NCBI GenBank assembly: GCA_018524725.1
Contig: JAEUWP010000469.1
Location: 28,184 to 92,183, forward strand
Direction of reading: 5' to 3'
Source of the DNA: Podaxis mareebaensis
Lineage: Eukaryota > Basidiomycota > Agaricomycetes > Agaricales > Agaricaceae
Length of the DNA: 64,000 nt
The translations under genes were made by a program, and so were the position numbers. Under the pieces are notes generated by a model, which did not search any database, was not told the DNA's origin, and saw only the letters and a program-made list of their open reading frames with translations. Of the stretch, positions 12,568-24,842 are shown one piece after another (the stretch's first letter is position 1; each line of letters begins with the position of its first letter).

Positions 12568-14565
12568 ATGACCACTCAAATTCTGCAAGGGGCTCATGAC
12601 TTCTTACTCAGCAACCCACAATTCATCGACAAGCCTACTATCATAAATGAGACGAAAGGTACTTGTCGGTTGCGCCCATTCTTTTAGCGCCCCTACCTTA
12701 CTGATGCGTGATCAAAGGCAAAGGTCTGCGATTACTCCTCAGCGAATCTATGCCAGGCGCATTTCACGACTCCTCCGCTCGATACCCACCGCCTAGATGC
12801 CATCCTGGCACTCGCAAAACCTTCATCGACAAGATTACAGCATGGGGACACAGCACCCCGCACCACCCTCAACGCATTCTTTGGATGCCAGGCCCTGCAG
12901 GATCCGGAAAGTCCGCTGTGGCTCAGTCTTGTGCCGAGCGCCTGGTGGAGCAGAACATGCTCGGAGCCACACTCTTCTTTTCCCGTTCCAACACGAGGGC
13001 CGACTCAAACAAACTGTTCACCTCACTCTCCTACCAAATCGCCACCAAGTTCCGCTCATACGGTGACATCCTTGATCGGGAGATACTCAATGACCCGAAT
13101 CTCCTCAAAAAGTCGATCACTCAGCAGTTTCGGGATCTTTTCGTGAGACCTTTGCAGGAACTCCGAGCAAGAGGGGAGGGCGTGGAGGCGAGGGTGGTGA
13201 TCATTGATGGTCTCGATGAATGTGAAGGGGTTGATGCCCAATGCGACATAGTCGAAATAATCGCAGCGTCTGTTCAGGACGGAACCACACCCTTTCGCTG
13301 GGCGTTCTTCAGTCGTCCCGAACCCCACATCATGGCGACCTTCAAATCAGATCGTATATTCCCATTATCCCTTAACATCGAGCTCCCAGTATCTCGGGAG
13401 ATCGACCACGAGATCTTGTGCTACCTGACCGACGAATTCAAGAAAACACAAGAGCGTAATGGGCTTCCGGCATCATGGCCATCCGAGGAAGACCTCGATA
13501 TCCTCGTCACACTCGTTGCCGGCCTTTTCATCTACGCGGCCACTATCATTCGTTTCGTTGGTGAACGCAATTCGCTGGGCCCGGACGACCAGTTGCACAT
13601 TGTTCTTGCGTTTGCCAGATCCGCCAAAGAGAAAACGAGGTCGGGTCATCCTCTAGCAGAACTTGACCTGTTCTATACCCTCGTTGTGCACCGCATTCCC
13701 TCAAAAGTCGTCCCAGTCATACAGAAAATTTTGCTACTCAGGAGTGTTGATCCAGGTTGGGCCCTCCCTGTGTATGCCATCGCCCTTGGTTTCTCTTCGC
13801 CGCAGGTCCAGAATGCCTTCGGTTATCTCCGCTCTGTGTTAGAATTAACGTCTGAGCCTTATCCAGAAATAAGGTTTTACCATGCGTCGTTCCTCGAGTT
13901 CATGGAAGATCCAGAGCGGTCAAAAAAGTTCTGTGTCTACTCTGATTGCCTAGAGCCCACCCGAAGAGAACTGTTAGAACGCCTGAATGCTGTACACTCC
14001 GAGGGCATGGGTATGTGTTAACTGTTGAAGATGGACTTGTCTAATGGCGTTTCCTGGTTTTCAGGGGTATCAATTCGCATTGATACGACATGGCCTCGCT
14101 CGATGATAGACAATGAAAGGGCATATTACTACCTGCTTCGGCTCTTCTTACTACTTTTGCAATCGGGCCGCCCTTTGGAACCTTCAACAGCCGCAGCCCT
14201 AGTCGACTTCCAGTTCCAAATGATTTCTCCCCTGTGGAACAACATGAACCATTTATCCTTCAAGTTCTCTCTAAAAAAGCTGAGAAGAAATGTAAGTTTA
14301 CCTATAGGTGTATCCCTTCTTCGTCCCGCTGACAGTGCGATCGCAGATTCCTGCTGAATTTCGTAACAAGATTGTCCGATTGAGCAGGAATCCATGGCAC
14401 AAGCTGCACAAGTTGAAGTCTGCAGGCAGAAGCGAACTATACGTTCTCGGGCATGGGAAGAGCAAAGTTATATGCCGGGTGTCAGACGGAAGCATTGACT
14501 TTGCTCCATATCTTTCTATATTCCAAACTCTTGTTCAAAAGATAACGTTGAGATCGAATATATGA
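12568..14565 (+). CDS. NACHT-domain NLR-like STAND NTPase (copy 1)
   Basis: Four exons (12568-12658, 12718-14010, 14065-14291, 14347-14565) give 609 residues. A short N-terminal leader (MTTQILQGAHDF) is followed by the segment HDSSARYPPP...PGTR seen in all three copies here, then the NACHT domain: Walker A GPAGSGKSAVAQSC, Walker B/hhGLDEC as VVIIDGLDECEG, sensor-like WAFFSRPEPHI, and the helical part ending around residue 440. There are no WD40, ankyrin or TPR repeats; instead there is a C-terminal module of about 150 residues containing IPAEFRNKIVRLSR and a Gly-rich LGHGKSKVICRV strand. Agaricomycete NACHT proteins of this type are thought to act in non-self recognition or signalling, but no function is shown for this one. 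The 12658-12718 intron is supported because it restores the conserved KGKGLRLLL join. Confidence 0.88.
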
Positions 14566-16311
14566 TAACAATATACAGCTTCCGGGCTGGAGTATTTTGT
14601 TGACTTTATGTTTAAGGGGTCGTAGTGACGAAGCCCAAAGCATTCCGTTGTAAGATGGGATTGTCTGTGCGAACAGATCATGCTTGACGCATAGCTTATT
14701 AGTACGAACGTACTCTGGGAGACAACTACGACCTTAGCCCATTGACGGAGATGCCGTGATCCCTTTCATATCTGCGCCTATTCCCCTTGTAATGGCTCCG
14801 GAAAAATCGCTATTACATACCTGTTGCTTCGACAAGCTCAACCGTATACATAGCCTATTACACCTTCTCTGACCACGGCGATACAGCACCCAGTGGCTAA
14901 TCACGCATACGTGTGCCTGCTGGACAGTCCCTAACTCATTCCTTGATTCATCCATCGCCTCCTCCAGATAGACGTCCCTCCGCGCATGTTTGCTTACTCC
15001 GAGATCAGGTAAAGCTATTTGACAGACGCCGATGCCATTCACATTTGCCCCAATCCGAAGAACAGGACAAGCAAAGCCCAATCGTATCGCACCTTACAGA
15101 AAATGGGTGAGTATGCAGGAACTGCGAGGAGACAGTTGGGTGATATGAGGGAAACATTTATGGGGCAGCAGTGATGACGATAATTGGTGCGGGTTTCGAG
15201 GTTTTGGCAGGGGAAAAGCAAGGGCAGGGCAAGGAATGAAGGAGGTGGGGTCCTCTGTTTGGACGTGCCTACCGAGGTAGGATCCAGGCACGCATGCGCA
15301 TGGGCCACCCCAGGGCACGACTCCCTATGTAATATCACCAGCCTACACCATACTCGGTGCCGACCGCTACCTCCAGACCCTCGTATGTCATTTCACTGGC
15401 CAGATTCTCACAGAGGACGAGCCGCTCGTGGTACACCACCAGCGAATTGAACTCATAGAGCCGCGCGAATTTAGTCTTCGCCTCGCCCTCACTCCATTAC
15501 ACCCGTCACCATTTCCTACTTCAGGAGTTGCATCGAAGAGAACGAAATTTGTCCTTCGTAATCAGGTCACCGCAGGCCATACTAGGTTCAGTTGATGTCG
15601 TGCGATGTCTATCATTTCGGAATAGAGTAACACCATCAAAGTGTCATACATACGCGAAGTGGTTTTGTATTCGTGCAACATGTTGCGCAGGCACCGAGGT
15701 CGAGGTTGAACCGTGGCCTTTTGCAGTCAGTACTGGCAGCTTTGGAGGACGCTGAGTCTGAGGCTTATTTTGTAAAATGGTATTTCCAGTACGTTCTTCG
15801 TTGTCGGACCTGGAAGGGATCTGAGGTATGAGCGATGGAATAGTGTCCTGTGCGAGCGACACTCGGTTTGGAGGTGACTGAGGACCCAAGGATAGAGGTG
15901 ACCTGAAGGAATTGGTACGTGAGGGAATTGCGGAAGTATGACAGGGACTGGGTATGTATGGCTTTGTTGCCGGGATGGTACAGCGAAGGATCTACGTATT
16001 TTCTGATGACCGTACACAAACAGCTGTTGCTTACCAGCGCTCATTGGAGGCGAACATTGGTAAGTTGCATGTCAAAATATGAAGACGTGAGGACTACGAT
16101 CTAATGCCAATCGATGACTATTCTGGTAAGCGCTGGCCCTGTCAGGAACCTGTCCTTGTGACTGAGAGTGTAGTGCGGGGCGCATCAAGCGCATAAAAAG
16201 GTCAACTGCCTGGAACAACGCGTCCCTGTGTCCTTTCCTCCCTTCCTTCCTTTGTCCTTTCTCCCTCTACGCTTCGTTGCCTTTCCCGCTCCCCGCAATC
16301 CGCTTCAAAAC
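14566..16311. other. Intergenic; one unassigned open frame at 15281-15595
   Basis: Most of this stretch has nothing I can name. The plus-strand frame from 15281 to the TGA at 15593-15595 is open for 104 codons, opens right after a plausible acceptor (GAGGTAG) and uses C-ending codons heavily, which is what real exons in this genome look like. It reads AYTILGADRYLQTLVCHF and onward, with no family I recognise and no clear start. It could be an exon of an unidentified gene or of a decayed one. Confidence 0.28.
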
Positions 16312-17202
16312 ATGCGTGGACTGCTGTCAGCTACTATCGTCCTAGTCTTTCAGGTTGTTTATATCGGGTTGTTGAGGAATGCATTTTCAGCTGTGGGCGT
16401 CGAAGCATCTGAAGTAGAGCCGGCAAGCGTTGTGAAGCGGTCGATTTGGAACGATCTGGCACCGAGAGAAACTTGGCATGAAGTTGTGAGCAGGCAAGTG
16501 AGCAGCGGGAACCGCACGAAGGATATGTATGAATTCTTCACCCCCGATGAACCGCCTGCGAGGGTTGGTACACTCCCTTTTCATTGCAGGATGGGGGCAA
16601 CTAACTTTAGACAATCCCATACGTAGTGCTCCTTGCAGTGCGAGCTCATTTGGGGTGCTGTTAGCGTAAGTTCTCACCCGAGCCTCGCCCCATCATTCTC
16701 CGACAGTTTTGGATTGACCATTGTGATCTTTCAGGCCTGTGATTTGCGCTCTTGTCTTTGTACTGAGGAATATGGTCACGAGCTGGAGCGATGCGTTAGG
16801 TGCTTGGCCCCCGACCCAACGACTCTGCAGATAGAGTATTATCAGGGGATCCTGGACGGTGCGTAATCCTCATATTTTACGGGCCTCCTCCCGCACACTG
16901 CCTTGCGAACTGACTGTACGATACCGATGTCCGTTTCTACATCCGTGTTTATAGAATTCCAGAGCAACTACTGTGGAAATTATCGCGTTCCGCCTCTCTC
17001 ACTCACAACTGGAGGATCCAGCGCCTCTGGGAACACGTTCCCGCTTACCACGACTTCAGGGTCTACAAGCTCAATTGCGGTTGCGACTGGTGGGGGAGAC
17101 GGCGGCATTAGTTTTACTAATGGAGCTTTATCTCAGGTCCCGCAAGTGGTCACGGCGATGGTGCTAGGCTGTATAATCAGTGTAGGCTTGTGGTGGGCTT
17201 GA
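16312..17202 (+). CDS. Secreted Cys-rich protein, probably GPI-anchored (copy A)
   Basis: Exons 16312-16563, 16627-16665, 16735-16858 and 16955-17202 join in frame to 220 residues. The start MRGLLSATIVLVFQVVYIG is a signal peptide. The middle carries a cysteine pattern CSLQCELI...ACDLRSCLCT...LERCVRCL (a CxxxC, then CxxxCxC, then CxxC), followed by a Thr/Ser/Gly-rich spacer and a hydrophobic C-terminus (VVTAMVLGCIISVGLWWA), the layout of a GPI-anchored cell-surface protein. The pattern is reminiscent of, but not the same as, CFEM domains. The gene at 23960-24842 on the other strand has the same cysteine layout, the same exon logic and the same tail. Role unknown; cell wall or surface is inferred. 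Confidence 0.8.
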
Positions 17203-17407
17203 TGATGTGAAACGTGGGGTGGAGGAGACGTGTGCTCAAATTTTGTGCCCAAATTCACTTTTTGTTTTAGTAGTTGCAGTCTCTGTCACTTGTATACCCT
17301 GGTACTGAACTGATGCCAATATTCGATCGGATACAGATCATTCCAGTGTCGCAGTTGTCAGAAATGTCTTGATTCAGTTCCTTGCTTCCACAACCACGGA
17401 TTGCGAA

Positions 17408-17932
17408 ATGGCTACAAACTCCAACTATCCTCATGTTTGCAAGCATTTGACGCCGTATGGAATGCACACCATGACACGAGCTCAGTTCAGAGTACGTTTG
17501 ATGTCTCAATCAAGGTATGACGTTGACCAGTACCCACAGGAGATGGAGACTCTGATAGCGGCGCGGTTCGATACACTCGAGAAACAAATGCGTCGGGAGA
17601 GAGATGAGCTGGCTGCTAAACTTGATGAAGTAAAGCTCGCTCTGGAGGAAGTGAAGAGAAGGATTGAAGCAAGAGGCAGCTAGTATGACGTTCTGCTGTG
17701 ATTGTTCGACGGCTAATGATGTTTCAGCGAGGTCCCCTGTCCTGATGAAGGCGGTGCTGGAGCGCCGGACGCGCTAATTCATCGGATACGTCTGGCTGGT
17801 AGGACGTTCCGTTCTAGGCAATCGCGAAATGAAACTGATGCGAAGCATCCAGAGTCGCAGCTTGATGCTGTGGCCCAATCTTTGAACGCGGATGTCGGAG
17901 ATGAGACTGATCAGAAGGATGAGAGGTTTTAG
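17408..17932 (+). CDS. Small coiled-coil protein, unknown function
   Basis: I do not recognise this gene. Three exons (17408-17491, 17540-17682, 17728-17932) with good GT-AG ends and a branch-like GCTAAT before the last acceptor join to 143 residues. Residues about 29-75 form a strongly charged coiled coil (EMETLIAARFDTLEKQM, then RRERDELAAKLDEVKLALEE). The third exon is polar and basic then acidic (HRIRLAGRTFRSRQ to DETDQKDERF) and starts without an ATG of its own, so only splicing makes it readable. It lies 205 bp after the secreted protein gene on the same strand and 220 bp before the convergent prefoldin gene. Confidence 0.55.
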
Positions 17933-18152
17933 GGGGTCTGGTGGGAGCTTTCGATGCCTCAAATCATGAGCGCTTTCGGAGCTTGTTGACAGGGTTGTAA
18001 TGGCCTTCTTCACAATATGCATGTTGAATTGCTTGGAAACGTCGGAATCACAGCATTTTTGTCAACGAAGAGAAAGATAAACGAAGCAAGTGACTTGAAA
18101 TGGATGCGCTTCCTGGAGAGACGTCGAGGGATGATTTTAAGCTAGTGGATGG

Positions 18153-18766
18153 TTATGATTTCGTTGCTTGTGCCTGTGCTTGGATTTTGGCTTGAAGGAC
18201 GGTAACTAGGTAATTGAGGTTCTCTCGCTTCTTTCCAATAGTCTCTTCGAGTGTTTCGAGGTTAGTCTTGATATAGTCCACCTTTTCGTTGTAGTATTTG
18301 ACGGCTTGCGGTCGCGTCTGTAAACGATTTTGATCAGCTGTGGAACATGCATGTCAAGTGGAGAGACGACCTTTTTGACAAAATAGCCAGTCCCAACATC
18401 CACGATAACATGTTCAACGTCCGAGAGTTTTCCGGGGACGTATAACGAATTTGTTAGTGGGACTAAGATGACTTTATCTGATGCGGAAATAGTATTAGAA
18501 TGTGTGATACCGATGGGGCGACTGTGCTCACCCTTGTTCTGAGGTTTAACCTCATTTATGTTATCAATACAAGCCTTAAACTTGGCTTGTGCTTGCTTCA
18601 GCTGCGCGAAGGACGAAGTGAGGTGATGGAGTTCCTGTAGTGTGTGATCAGTTGGTTGCCGCAAGAACTTTACGACGAGACTTACGTCGTCCAATTGTTT
18701 CTTGATATCTGCGAGCTGCGCAGCATCGAGATCGTTGATGCTGATTGTCTGAGGCTGCTGCGACAT
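18153..18766 (-). CDS. PFD5: Prefoldin subunit 5 (alpha class)
   Basis: The ATG is at 18766 on the minus strand and the stop at 18153-18155. Three introns separate four exons: MSQQPQTISINDLDAAQLAD...QLDD, then ELHHLTSSFAQLKQAQAKF...QNK, then DKVILVPLTNSLYVPGKLSD...FVKK, then TRPQAVKYYNEKVDYI to QAQATKS. This is the alpha-prefoldin fold: N- and C-terminal coiled-coil helices around a beta-hairpin core containing the family signature VPLTNSLYVPGKL. Prefoldin 5 is one of the six subunits of the GimC/prefoldin chaperone that hands unfolded tubulin and actin to the CCT chaperonin. The length (about 150 residues) is normal. The frame reading straight through the introns would insert unrelated sequence, which is why the introns were called. 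Confidence 0.93.
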
Positions 18767-18934
18767 GGTGGCTAATTAAAGCGAATCGGGCAAGGGCTGG
18801 TTGCAGGTGTACCCCATTGTCACGCGATCACAGCGTGACCGACAATGACGGCTCCTGGTGTGTGACATTTCGGTCTTATTCTCCTCTACCTCGCATCCTC
18901 CGATTCTAATCTCCTCTCCTCGCTACGGAAGTGA

Positions 18935-21004
18935 ATGTCTGGAAGTAGTACTTCACAGGACTGTCCTCAAGATCTTGGTAAATTTGTTTCTGGGTTTTCC
19001 GGTTTAATACTCAAGCTTTCAACCAGTTGCTATCTTCCACGCCTCGTTTCATCCAACCCAGGGGAATGTCGTAGACTGGTCACTCAAAGCAAGCGAGGGT
19101 ACGCTCGCGATACTAGCTTCAAAACTGCTCCTCGACGGCTCTCCACACAGACCTAAGTCTTGACCACCTGGAATTCAGCGCGTTGCCGAGCGGACTTCAC
19201 CTCGTGGAGCAAGACGTTGTGTATGCAGCTTCTTCTCCCACCCTCCGACAATCGTTCTCACACTGTCTTTCTCAGATATTTTACCAAAGACGGCCAACAT
19301 GGCGTTTGTATATTCCGACGGCGAAAAACGACCGAAGAAGGACATAGGGGCTTCAGACTCACATCACTTGGTATCCTCCTGGCCAAATCCCGAAGACCGC
19401 GCCCATGGCGACACGTTGAACCTTTGAAACAGCTCATAAACTCAATCTATTCCCGTATAGAATCTTCAGGACAACTGCAGCCTACGGGAAGCGACTGGGA
19501 TCCTGCAGAGGCTTTTTTCGAAGAGCGAAGAATCAGAAGAGCTGATCTTGGTGGTGCTGGTGATTGGAGCGGCTGGACCGATGAATTGGACATAGTGCGT
19601 GTTTAAGGCGCTACATTTCTCGAATGAACACCTGACTACCCCGCTTTAGAGCAAGGCTGGCTCTAATTTATTGAATGTCCCAACTATCCATCTCCCACAT
19701 CTACTACGCATTCTTGGACCGTCATCATTAACCCTATACAAGCATGTTCTTGGGCGACGACGAGTACTTATTTATACCCTGCCTCCTGTGGAGGCCGCCT
19801 GTATACTATGCCAGGCTGCTGCTGACATGTGCTACGAGGCACAGACTACCACGGAAGGTACCCAATTGCAAGGACGCAATAAAGATCCGATACCAGTGCT
19901 GGGTATGGTCACATTGAGTGACCTTGATCGACTGCAGGCTGAGGCACAAACTGGTCGCGGTTGGATTGCTTGCACAACCGACGCCATTTTCCTTGAAAAA
20001 CCCTCCTATTACGACCTCCTCATCGACTTAACGACCTCAACCCCAAACAAAGCCACAAGGCCGACTTTCCACTCTTCTAAACCCATTGCTCCGCCACCGA
20101 GTAGCGCAAAGGTTCCAACGTACCGCCTCTCAACCATTAGATTCGCATGGAGTGATGTCAAGCTGGTAAGTAACCGTGGCTTCTCCGCGATGCGTCATCT
20201 TATATCACCCGACTACCCGTCTCCTAGTGGACCGAGATCGAACGGATATTGGGTCTCGACGTAGATCAAGCATCTTATCCTTCCTGCTGCGATCCTTCCC
20301 CGCCCGAATCACTCGTGAAGTCCAAATTCGTATCCACATGGACCGATGCATGGCGAGTATACGAGGATGTATGCATCATCTGTGCAGGTTTATGGATGGG
20401 TACTTGGCGTGGCAACTCAACTCAATCATATTCTACGGCGAACGGACCAGAGAATTGGGGAGCTATCCGTCTGGAGGGCGACGACGATCTGACCATGAGT
20501 GGTACCTATGTTCGAAACGTCGGAATGGGCATTGAAGGCGGACCCAAAGCAACATCTAGCGGTGGAATTGGCAACACTGCGTCCTCGAGATATCACCATC
20601 GACTCAGCTCGTCGTCAAAATCCACTACGAGGAGCAGCAAAGCACGGTCAGGTCGGACGCGACAGGCGTCTACCCCTGAGCAGGACGAGTTTGCTCAACA
20701 GGAGCTTAACGATGGGCAAGTGCTGACCACAATTACGCTGCTTCAAACCTTCCATGCGCACACGTCCTTCCAACTTTCGGTCCTCGAGTCGTTCCTCCCG
20801 AAAGGAATATCGAATTTGGGACATGAGGTGGATCGCACCCTTTATCTGACACCGAAGGACATGGTTGCGTTTGAACTTGGACCGTTGAGCGGGCTTGATG
20901 CGAAGTACTTGGAGTGGTTGGTCGAGGAGTACGCTAGCAGCAATAAGCTTGTGATCAGACGGAGCTGGAGGGACCTCTTCGGTGTCATTTTTGGGTATAG
21001 TTGA
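18935..21004 (+). CDS. LCHN/DUF4484-type DENN-family protein
   Basis: Six exons starting at ATG 18935 (MSGSSTSQDCPQDLVAIF) and ending at 21004. Seen: HASFHPTQGNVVDWS, the DENN-like opening strand; RRRKTTEEGHRGFRLTSLG, the signature of the LCHN/DENND11-like group; HLPHLLRILGPSSLTLYKH and RRRVLIYTLPPVEAAC in the second lobe; WACTTDAIF-type strand; and a C-terminal DUF4484 portion with LLQTFHAHTSFQLSVLESFLP followed by the hydrophobic end WRDLFGVIFGYS. DENN-fold proteins usually act with Rab GTPases in membrane traffic; for the fungal members this is inferred, not shown. A Ser-rich linker (about residues 470-520) breaks the domain. The gene starts 169 bp from the divergent prefoldin gene, so the two may share a promoter region. 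Confidence 0.8.
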
Positions 21005-21558
21005 AGATGGATTGTGACATTTACGTGCGCCACATTTGGTCGGATGTATTTTTGGACTTGTGCTGAAACGATGTACTGGTCGATCGTTGAAAGTACACCT
21101 CGTTGTCTACAGTCACCTCACTCCTTTATATTTCTTCATGTTTCTTGTTTAATACCCCTCTTTCCCCTCATATGTAATCGCTCCAATACGTAGTGTAATC
21201 TATAGGATGTCGATGGTTGTGTGTAAGTATCCTGCTATTTTCGGACTTGGGGGGCGTTACCGAATCAACAGACTAGCTATGTACGCCTTCTTCCCGCTGG
21301 CCCAAACACCATTCGACGCTTCACTCATCTCAAATTCGAAGTTCAATGCATTGTTACGACGCACTCGACGCGGCACATATCTACTTGTGTTTCATCGCCG
21401 AACCCAAGACCGGGCTTCAGCCAGGAAATCGGTCTTCGGATGGGGCAGACTCTCAACGCACCCACCCTCAGCCTACTACCCCAAAGAGGGTGGAGGGAAT
21501 ATTCCATTTAAACGCGGTTACCTAGGGCCATATAGAAAAAGGTATGATGACAACACAT
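21005..21558. other. Intergenic, convergent 3' ends
   Basis: This gap lies between the convergent LCHN-like and NLR 2 genes. A 144-codon plus-strand open frame crosses into the NLR 2 3' exon (21207-21641), but its codon use and composition are unlike neighbouring genes and I do not call it. Confidence 0.45.
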
Positions 21559-23537
21559 TCAGGGAGCTGAAAACTTGTAATGGCCATCCACTAACTCGCT
21601 GTCCACGAATAAGGCCTTGTTCCTCCCACTCCCGATGGTAAAGCGCTTCTTTGACTCTTCTACACCTTTATCTCGCTTCATCACAGAGATCACCCTGCGA
21701 AGAGAGTTGCGACGGAATAAACGGATGATCTTGGGACGCCGGTTTTCGGGTATCTGTCAGATAGATTTTATTAGTTAATAAGTCCAACCAGAATTGTTTA
21801 AGCCCATGTACCTTGTCAAAGAACGCCTCAACCCAATCCATCGGCAGAACCCAGCCTTTATACCATTTAATCGCAAGGGCCCAGTTGATGAGCGAGAGCC
21901 GTTGCACTACATCTGCCTCTATACGTATCAATGGCGAGCCTGACAACGAGAATAGGTATCTCAGTGCTACTATGTAGACTTCCTTGTTTGTCACTCTGGA
22001 GCTATTCCAGGCCAACACGCTCGCGGACTCATCTGTCGAGAAACATAAGCTAACCTTGAACTGAGGCCTGAGGTAGTAGCAGAATCTCACCACCATGAGT
22101 ATCTGATATGCGACAGAGTGCATCAACGCATAAGGCATAGAACCTGTTACGGTTGCTCGCTGTGTTGACACAAAACTCTGAAGTGGATCGCCCAACGTCA
22201 GTTAGGAAGTCTGAAAATGATGCATGATAGAAGGATAGTTCGTTTGGAAGCCCATCTGACAACTCCACCCGGAGGACGGAATGGAGACTGTTTATAGCTG
22301 CGTAGAACGTTGTTAACGAAAACCCAAGGATTGAACAATCGAGGAGGAGAATCTGGCTCCATATGGTGACGTTATGCAAAGAAGCGAAGAGCAGCAACAA
22401 TGTACTGGGGAGGATATCCTTTGGGATTTGTTTCATTATGAGGATGTAAAAGCGGTCCAATGTCGACAGAGGTGCCTTATCCGAAGACACGCCATTGGCG
22501 GTTTTCCCTAATTCCAGTACCAACCGTAGTTTCGCCTCAGGTCCAAGTACGCCTGGGCTTTGATCGATGTATCTGACGACGCTGGCTATATAGACGAATA
22601 GACCAGCCGCTTGATCGACGAGCTGTTGAATGTCCCTATCAGACGGCCAGACAACCACGGCAGGGAAGTTGTACTTTGCGCGAATCATCCTGAAACCATC
22701 ACGGAGATACGATTCAATGTCCTTGTCCGCATCGCGTGACACCGGAAGAGTCAATTGCCAACAGACAGCACTGGCTCGTTCCGACGAGAAGCTGGCCGTG
22801 ATATGAGGTTCTGGGCGGCTGAAGAATGCCCATAGAAAAGGGGTGGTTTGTTGATAAACGGAAGTAAGGATAACTTCGATGATGACGCGCTGGGCGTTTT
22901 GGTCATCACACTCGTCAAGACCATCGATGATGATCACGGTGTTCTCGCAAATACCACGATCTTGACCGCTCAGCTCTCGAAGGGGTCTGACGAGAAGCTC
23001 CCGGAACTGCACCTCGATCGACTTTTCCAACAAAAGGGGATCGCGTAAGATCTTGGCGTCAACAAGGTCACCGTAAGCCGGGTATTTCACGGCTAGTTGA
23101 TAGATAATTGTCGGCAAGAACTTTGTGGATTTGTTCCATTGGTTCGGTCGGGAAAAGAAGAACGCCGCGCCCAATCCATCCCCCATCTCTTCCGCACAGG
23201 TCTGCGCCAGCGCGGACTTCCCAACTCCAGCGGGTCCTTGCAGCCACAACACGCGAGTCTGGCGTGCTTCCCAGCTGCCCGATCCCCATCCGATAATGTT
23301 GCGTATATGCACCTCGCGGGTACCTGGAAAACACCTTGGTGGATCGCGTGCGGAGGAGTCGTGAATGGCTTGTGGGAGGGAAGCTTTTCGTAGTGCGTCG
23401 ATCCCCTGACCCTTCCCTGAAAGTTTCAATGGTTGAGCGAAGCTTTTTAGGATTGTAAAGTGATACCCACTGCTTTGGGTGTTGTTGTTGATTGTGAACG
23501 TGCCCTTGGCTATGAAATCTCTGCTGCCGTGGAACAT
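21559..23537 (-). CDS. NACHT-domain NLR-like STAND NTPase (copy 2)
   Basis: On the minus strand the start is MFHGSRDFIAKGTF at 23537, the leader that Agaricomycete NACHT proteins often carry. A 54-nt intron whose length keeps the frame open follows, then HDSSARDPPRCFPGTR and the NACHT core: Walker A GPAGVGKSALAQTC, IIIDGLDECDD, WAFFSRPEPHI, and YHASFSDFL near the end of the helical part. Two further introns (the 58-nt one starting just after SDTHG, and one after VEAFFDK) lead to a C-terminal module IPENRRPKIIRLFRRNS...FTIGSGRNKALFVDSELV, equivalent to that of copies 1 and 3. The stop is at 21559-21561. The ATP site is intact. It points towards copy 1's side of the locus and away from copy 3. 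Confidence 0.85.
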
Positions 23538-23959
23538 GAGAGTGAAGAGAACAGCATTAGGGTGAGGCAGCGTCAGCTGACAGTCGAATGAGCACGAGGT
23601 CCTGGGCTTCAGGCGCTCGCTCATCCAAACGCCGAGCTTGGTGACTGCACTATATTAGCACTTATTATACTGCGTGGCGTCTAAAACTTAAGCCAACATA
23701 TTGTGAGAATGCTGCTCACGCTGGGTCATACCTAAGGTCTTCATGGCCCGCTTCGGCGACTTATATTCAAGGCGCCGAAGGACCGGAACCCAGCCCGACC
23801 TTCGATGTCAAGGAATGCTTCTTCAACTGGTGTATACAATAATATAATTGAGGAGACATGCGAAAAGATCCTCACGTTGGTGTGATGGAGTATACAAATC
23901 TAATTTAATGTTCAGATCCTCAGGATATCGTACTACTCACACTTTGCCTCAAAATCAAA

Positions 23960-24842
23960 CTACATGAATGTCACCATTGCGCCCGCCACCATCGCTATTA
24001 CCGAAAACAACGATAGCGAGAGCACCACTGCTCCATTTCCTTGATTGTCTTCGCCGCCACCGGTTCCGACTTGGGGTCTAGTCGTTGCGCTCTGAGTGCT
24101 CGTGATCTGGAATCGAGTTGAGATGTCAGGAATGCCAGTTACAGCACCGCTACCAGGTGGTCCCGGTGCAGGAGAGGGATTAAGGACGACTCTGTTGAGG
24201 GTTAGGCCCTGTTTTGTGCAGTCGGACCCAAAGGCTGTTTAGAGCAGTTCAAGGGGGCGGGGAGAGGAGGGGAGTCGGGGGAGGATTAGGTCAAATTCAA
24301 CAAATGTAGTGGCTCCGACGTACTATCAAGAACACCTTGTCCCCTGGCTCTGAGTCCGTCATACGTAGATGTTCCTGTGCCATAATCCACGACACAGTCC
24401 ATGCAAATCTTCAGTGCGACATAATTGGGAGCTGTGCAGACGCAGTCTGGGGAACCACATCTCTGGATTGAAAACAGTTAACCGTCGTTCCATGATATGG
24501 ATGAGGCTCGGCAAGCCTCGAGATGGAGGGCGCACCGTTAGGACATAATCAATAGGTCCACACGTGGTACGGCACTGAATGACAAAAAAAATCAGCAAGA
24601 AAGGAAGACTTCACAAATGAGCTGATCAACGACATACGCCTTCGGGCACTTGACCAACGATACCCCCATCCTGCTGCCGTTTCAAGATCCCATGATCCCC
24701 CCATACATTCGTCGCCGAAGCAGAAACAAAGGCTGTACGGAGCAACCGAGATAATCAGTCAGTCTATCCAGTCCCGTTACTATCGAAACCCACACGACAG
24801 ACCTGGGGACACCAACGCAGTAATGAGAAATGACGACCACAT
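23960..24842 (-). CDS. Secreted Cys-rich protein, probably GPI-anchored (copy B)
   Basis: The minus-strand ATG is at 24842 (MWSSFLITALVSP, signal peptide) and the stop at 23960-23962. About five exons join through canonical sites: leader, then FVSASATNVWGDHGILKR...VPEG, then CRTTCGPIDYVLT, then RCGSPDCVCTAPNYVALKIC MDCV up to VLD, then a long Pro/Thr-rich exon with SDCTKQGLTLNRVVLN and a hydrophobic end AVVLSLSLFSVIAMVAGAMV. The cysteine layout (CxxxC, CxxxCxC, CxxC) and the GPI-type tail copy those of 16312-17202. Most of the coding sequence is hidden because exons 2-4 are each under 200 nt. Surface location is inferred from the two hydrophobic ends. Confidence 0.75.

Noticed and set aside
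21107..21125. CAGTCACCTCACTCC resembles the pogo-like TIR at 3618
   Set aside because: No inverted partner with TA within 3 kb; probably chance or a solo relic.
21207..21641. 144-codon plus-strand ORF
   Set aside because: It overlaps the 3' exon of NLR 2 on the other strand and has no recognisable features.
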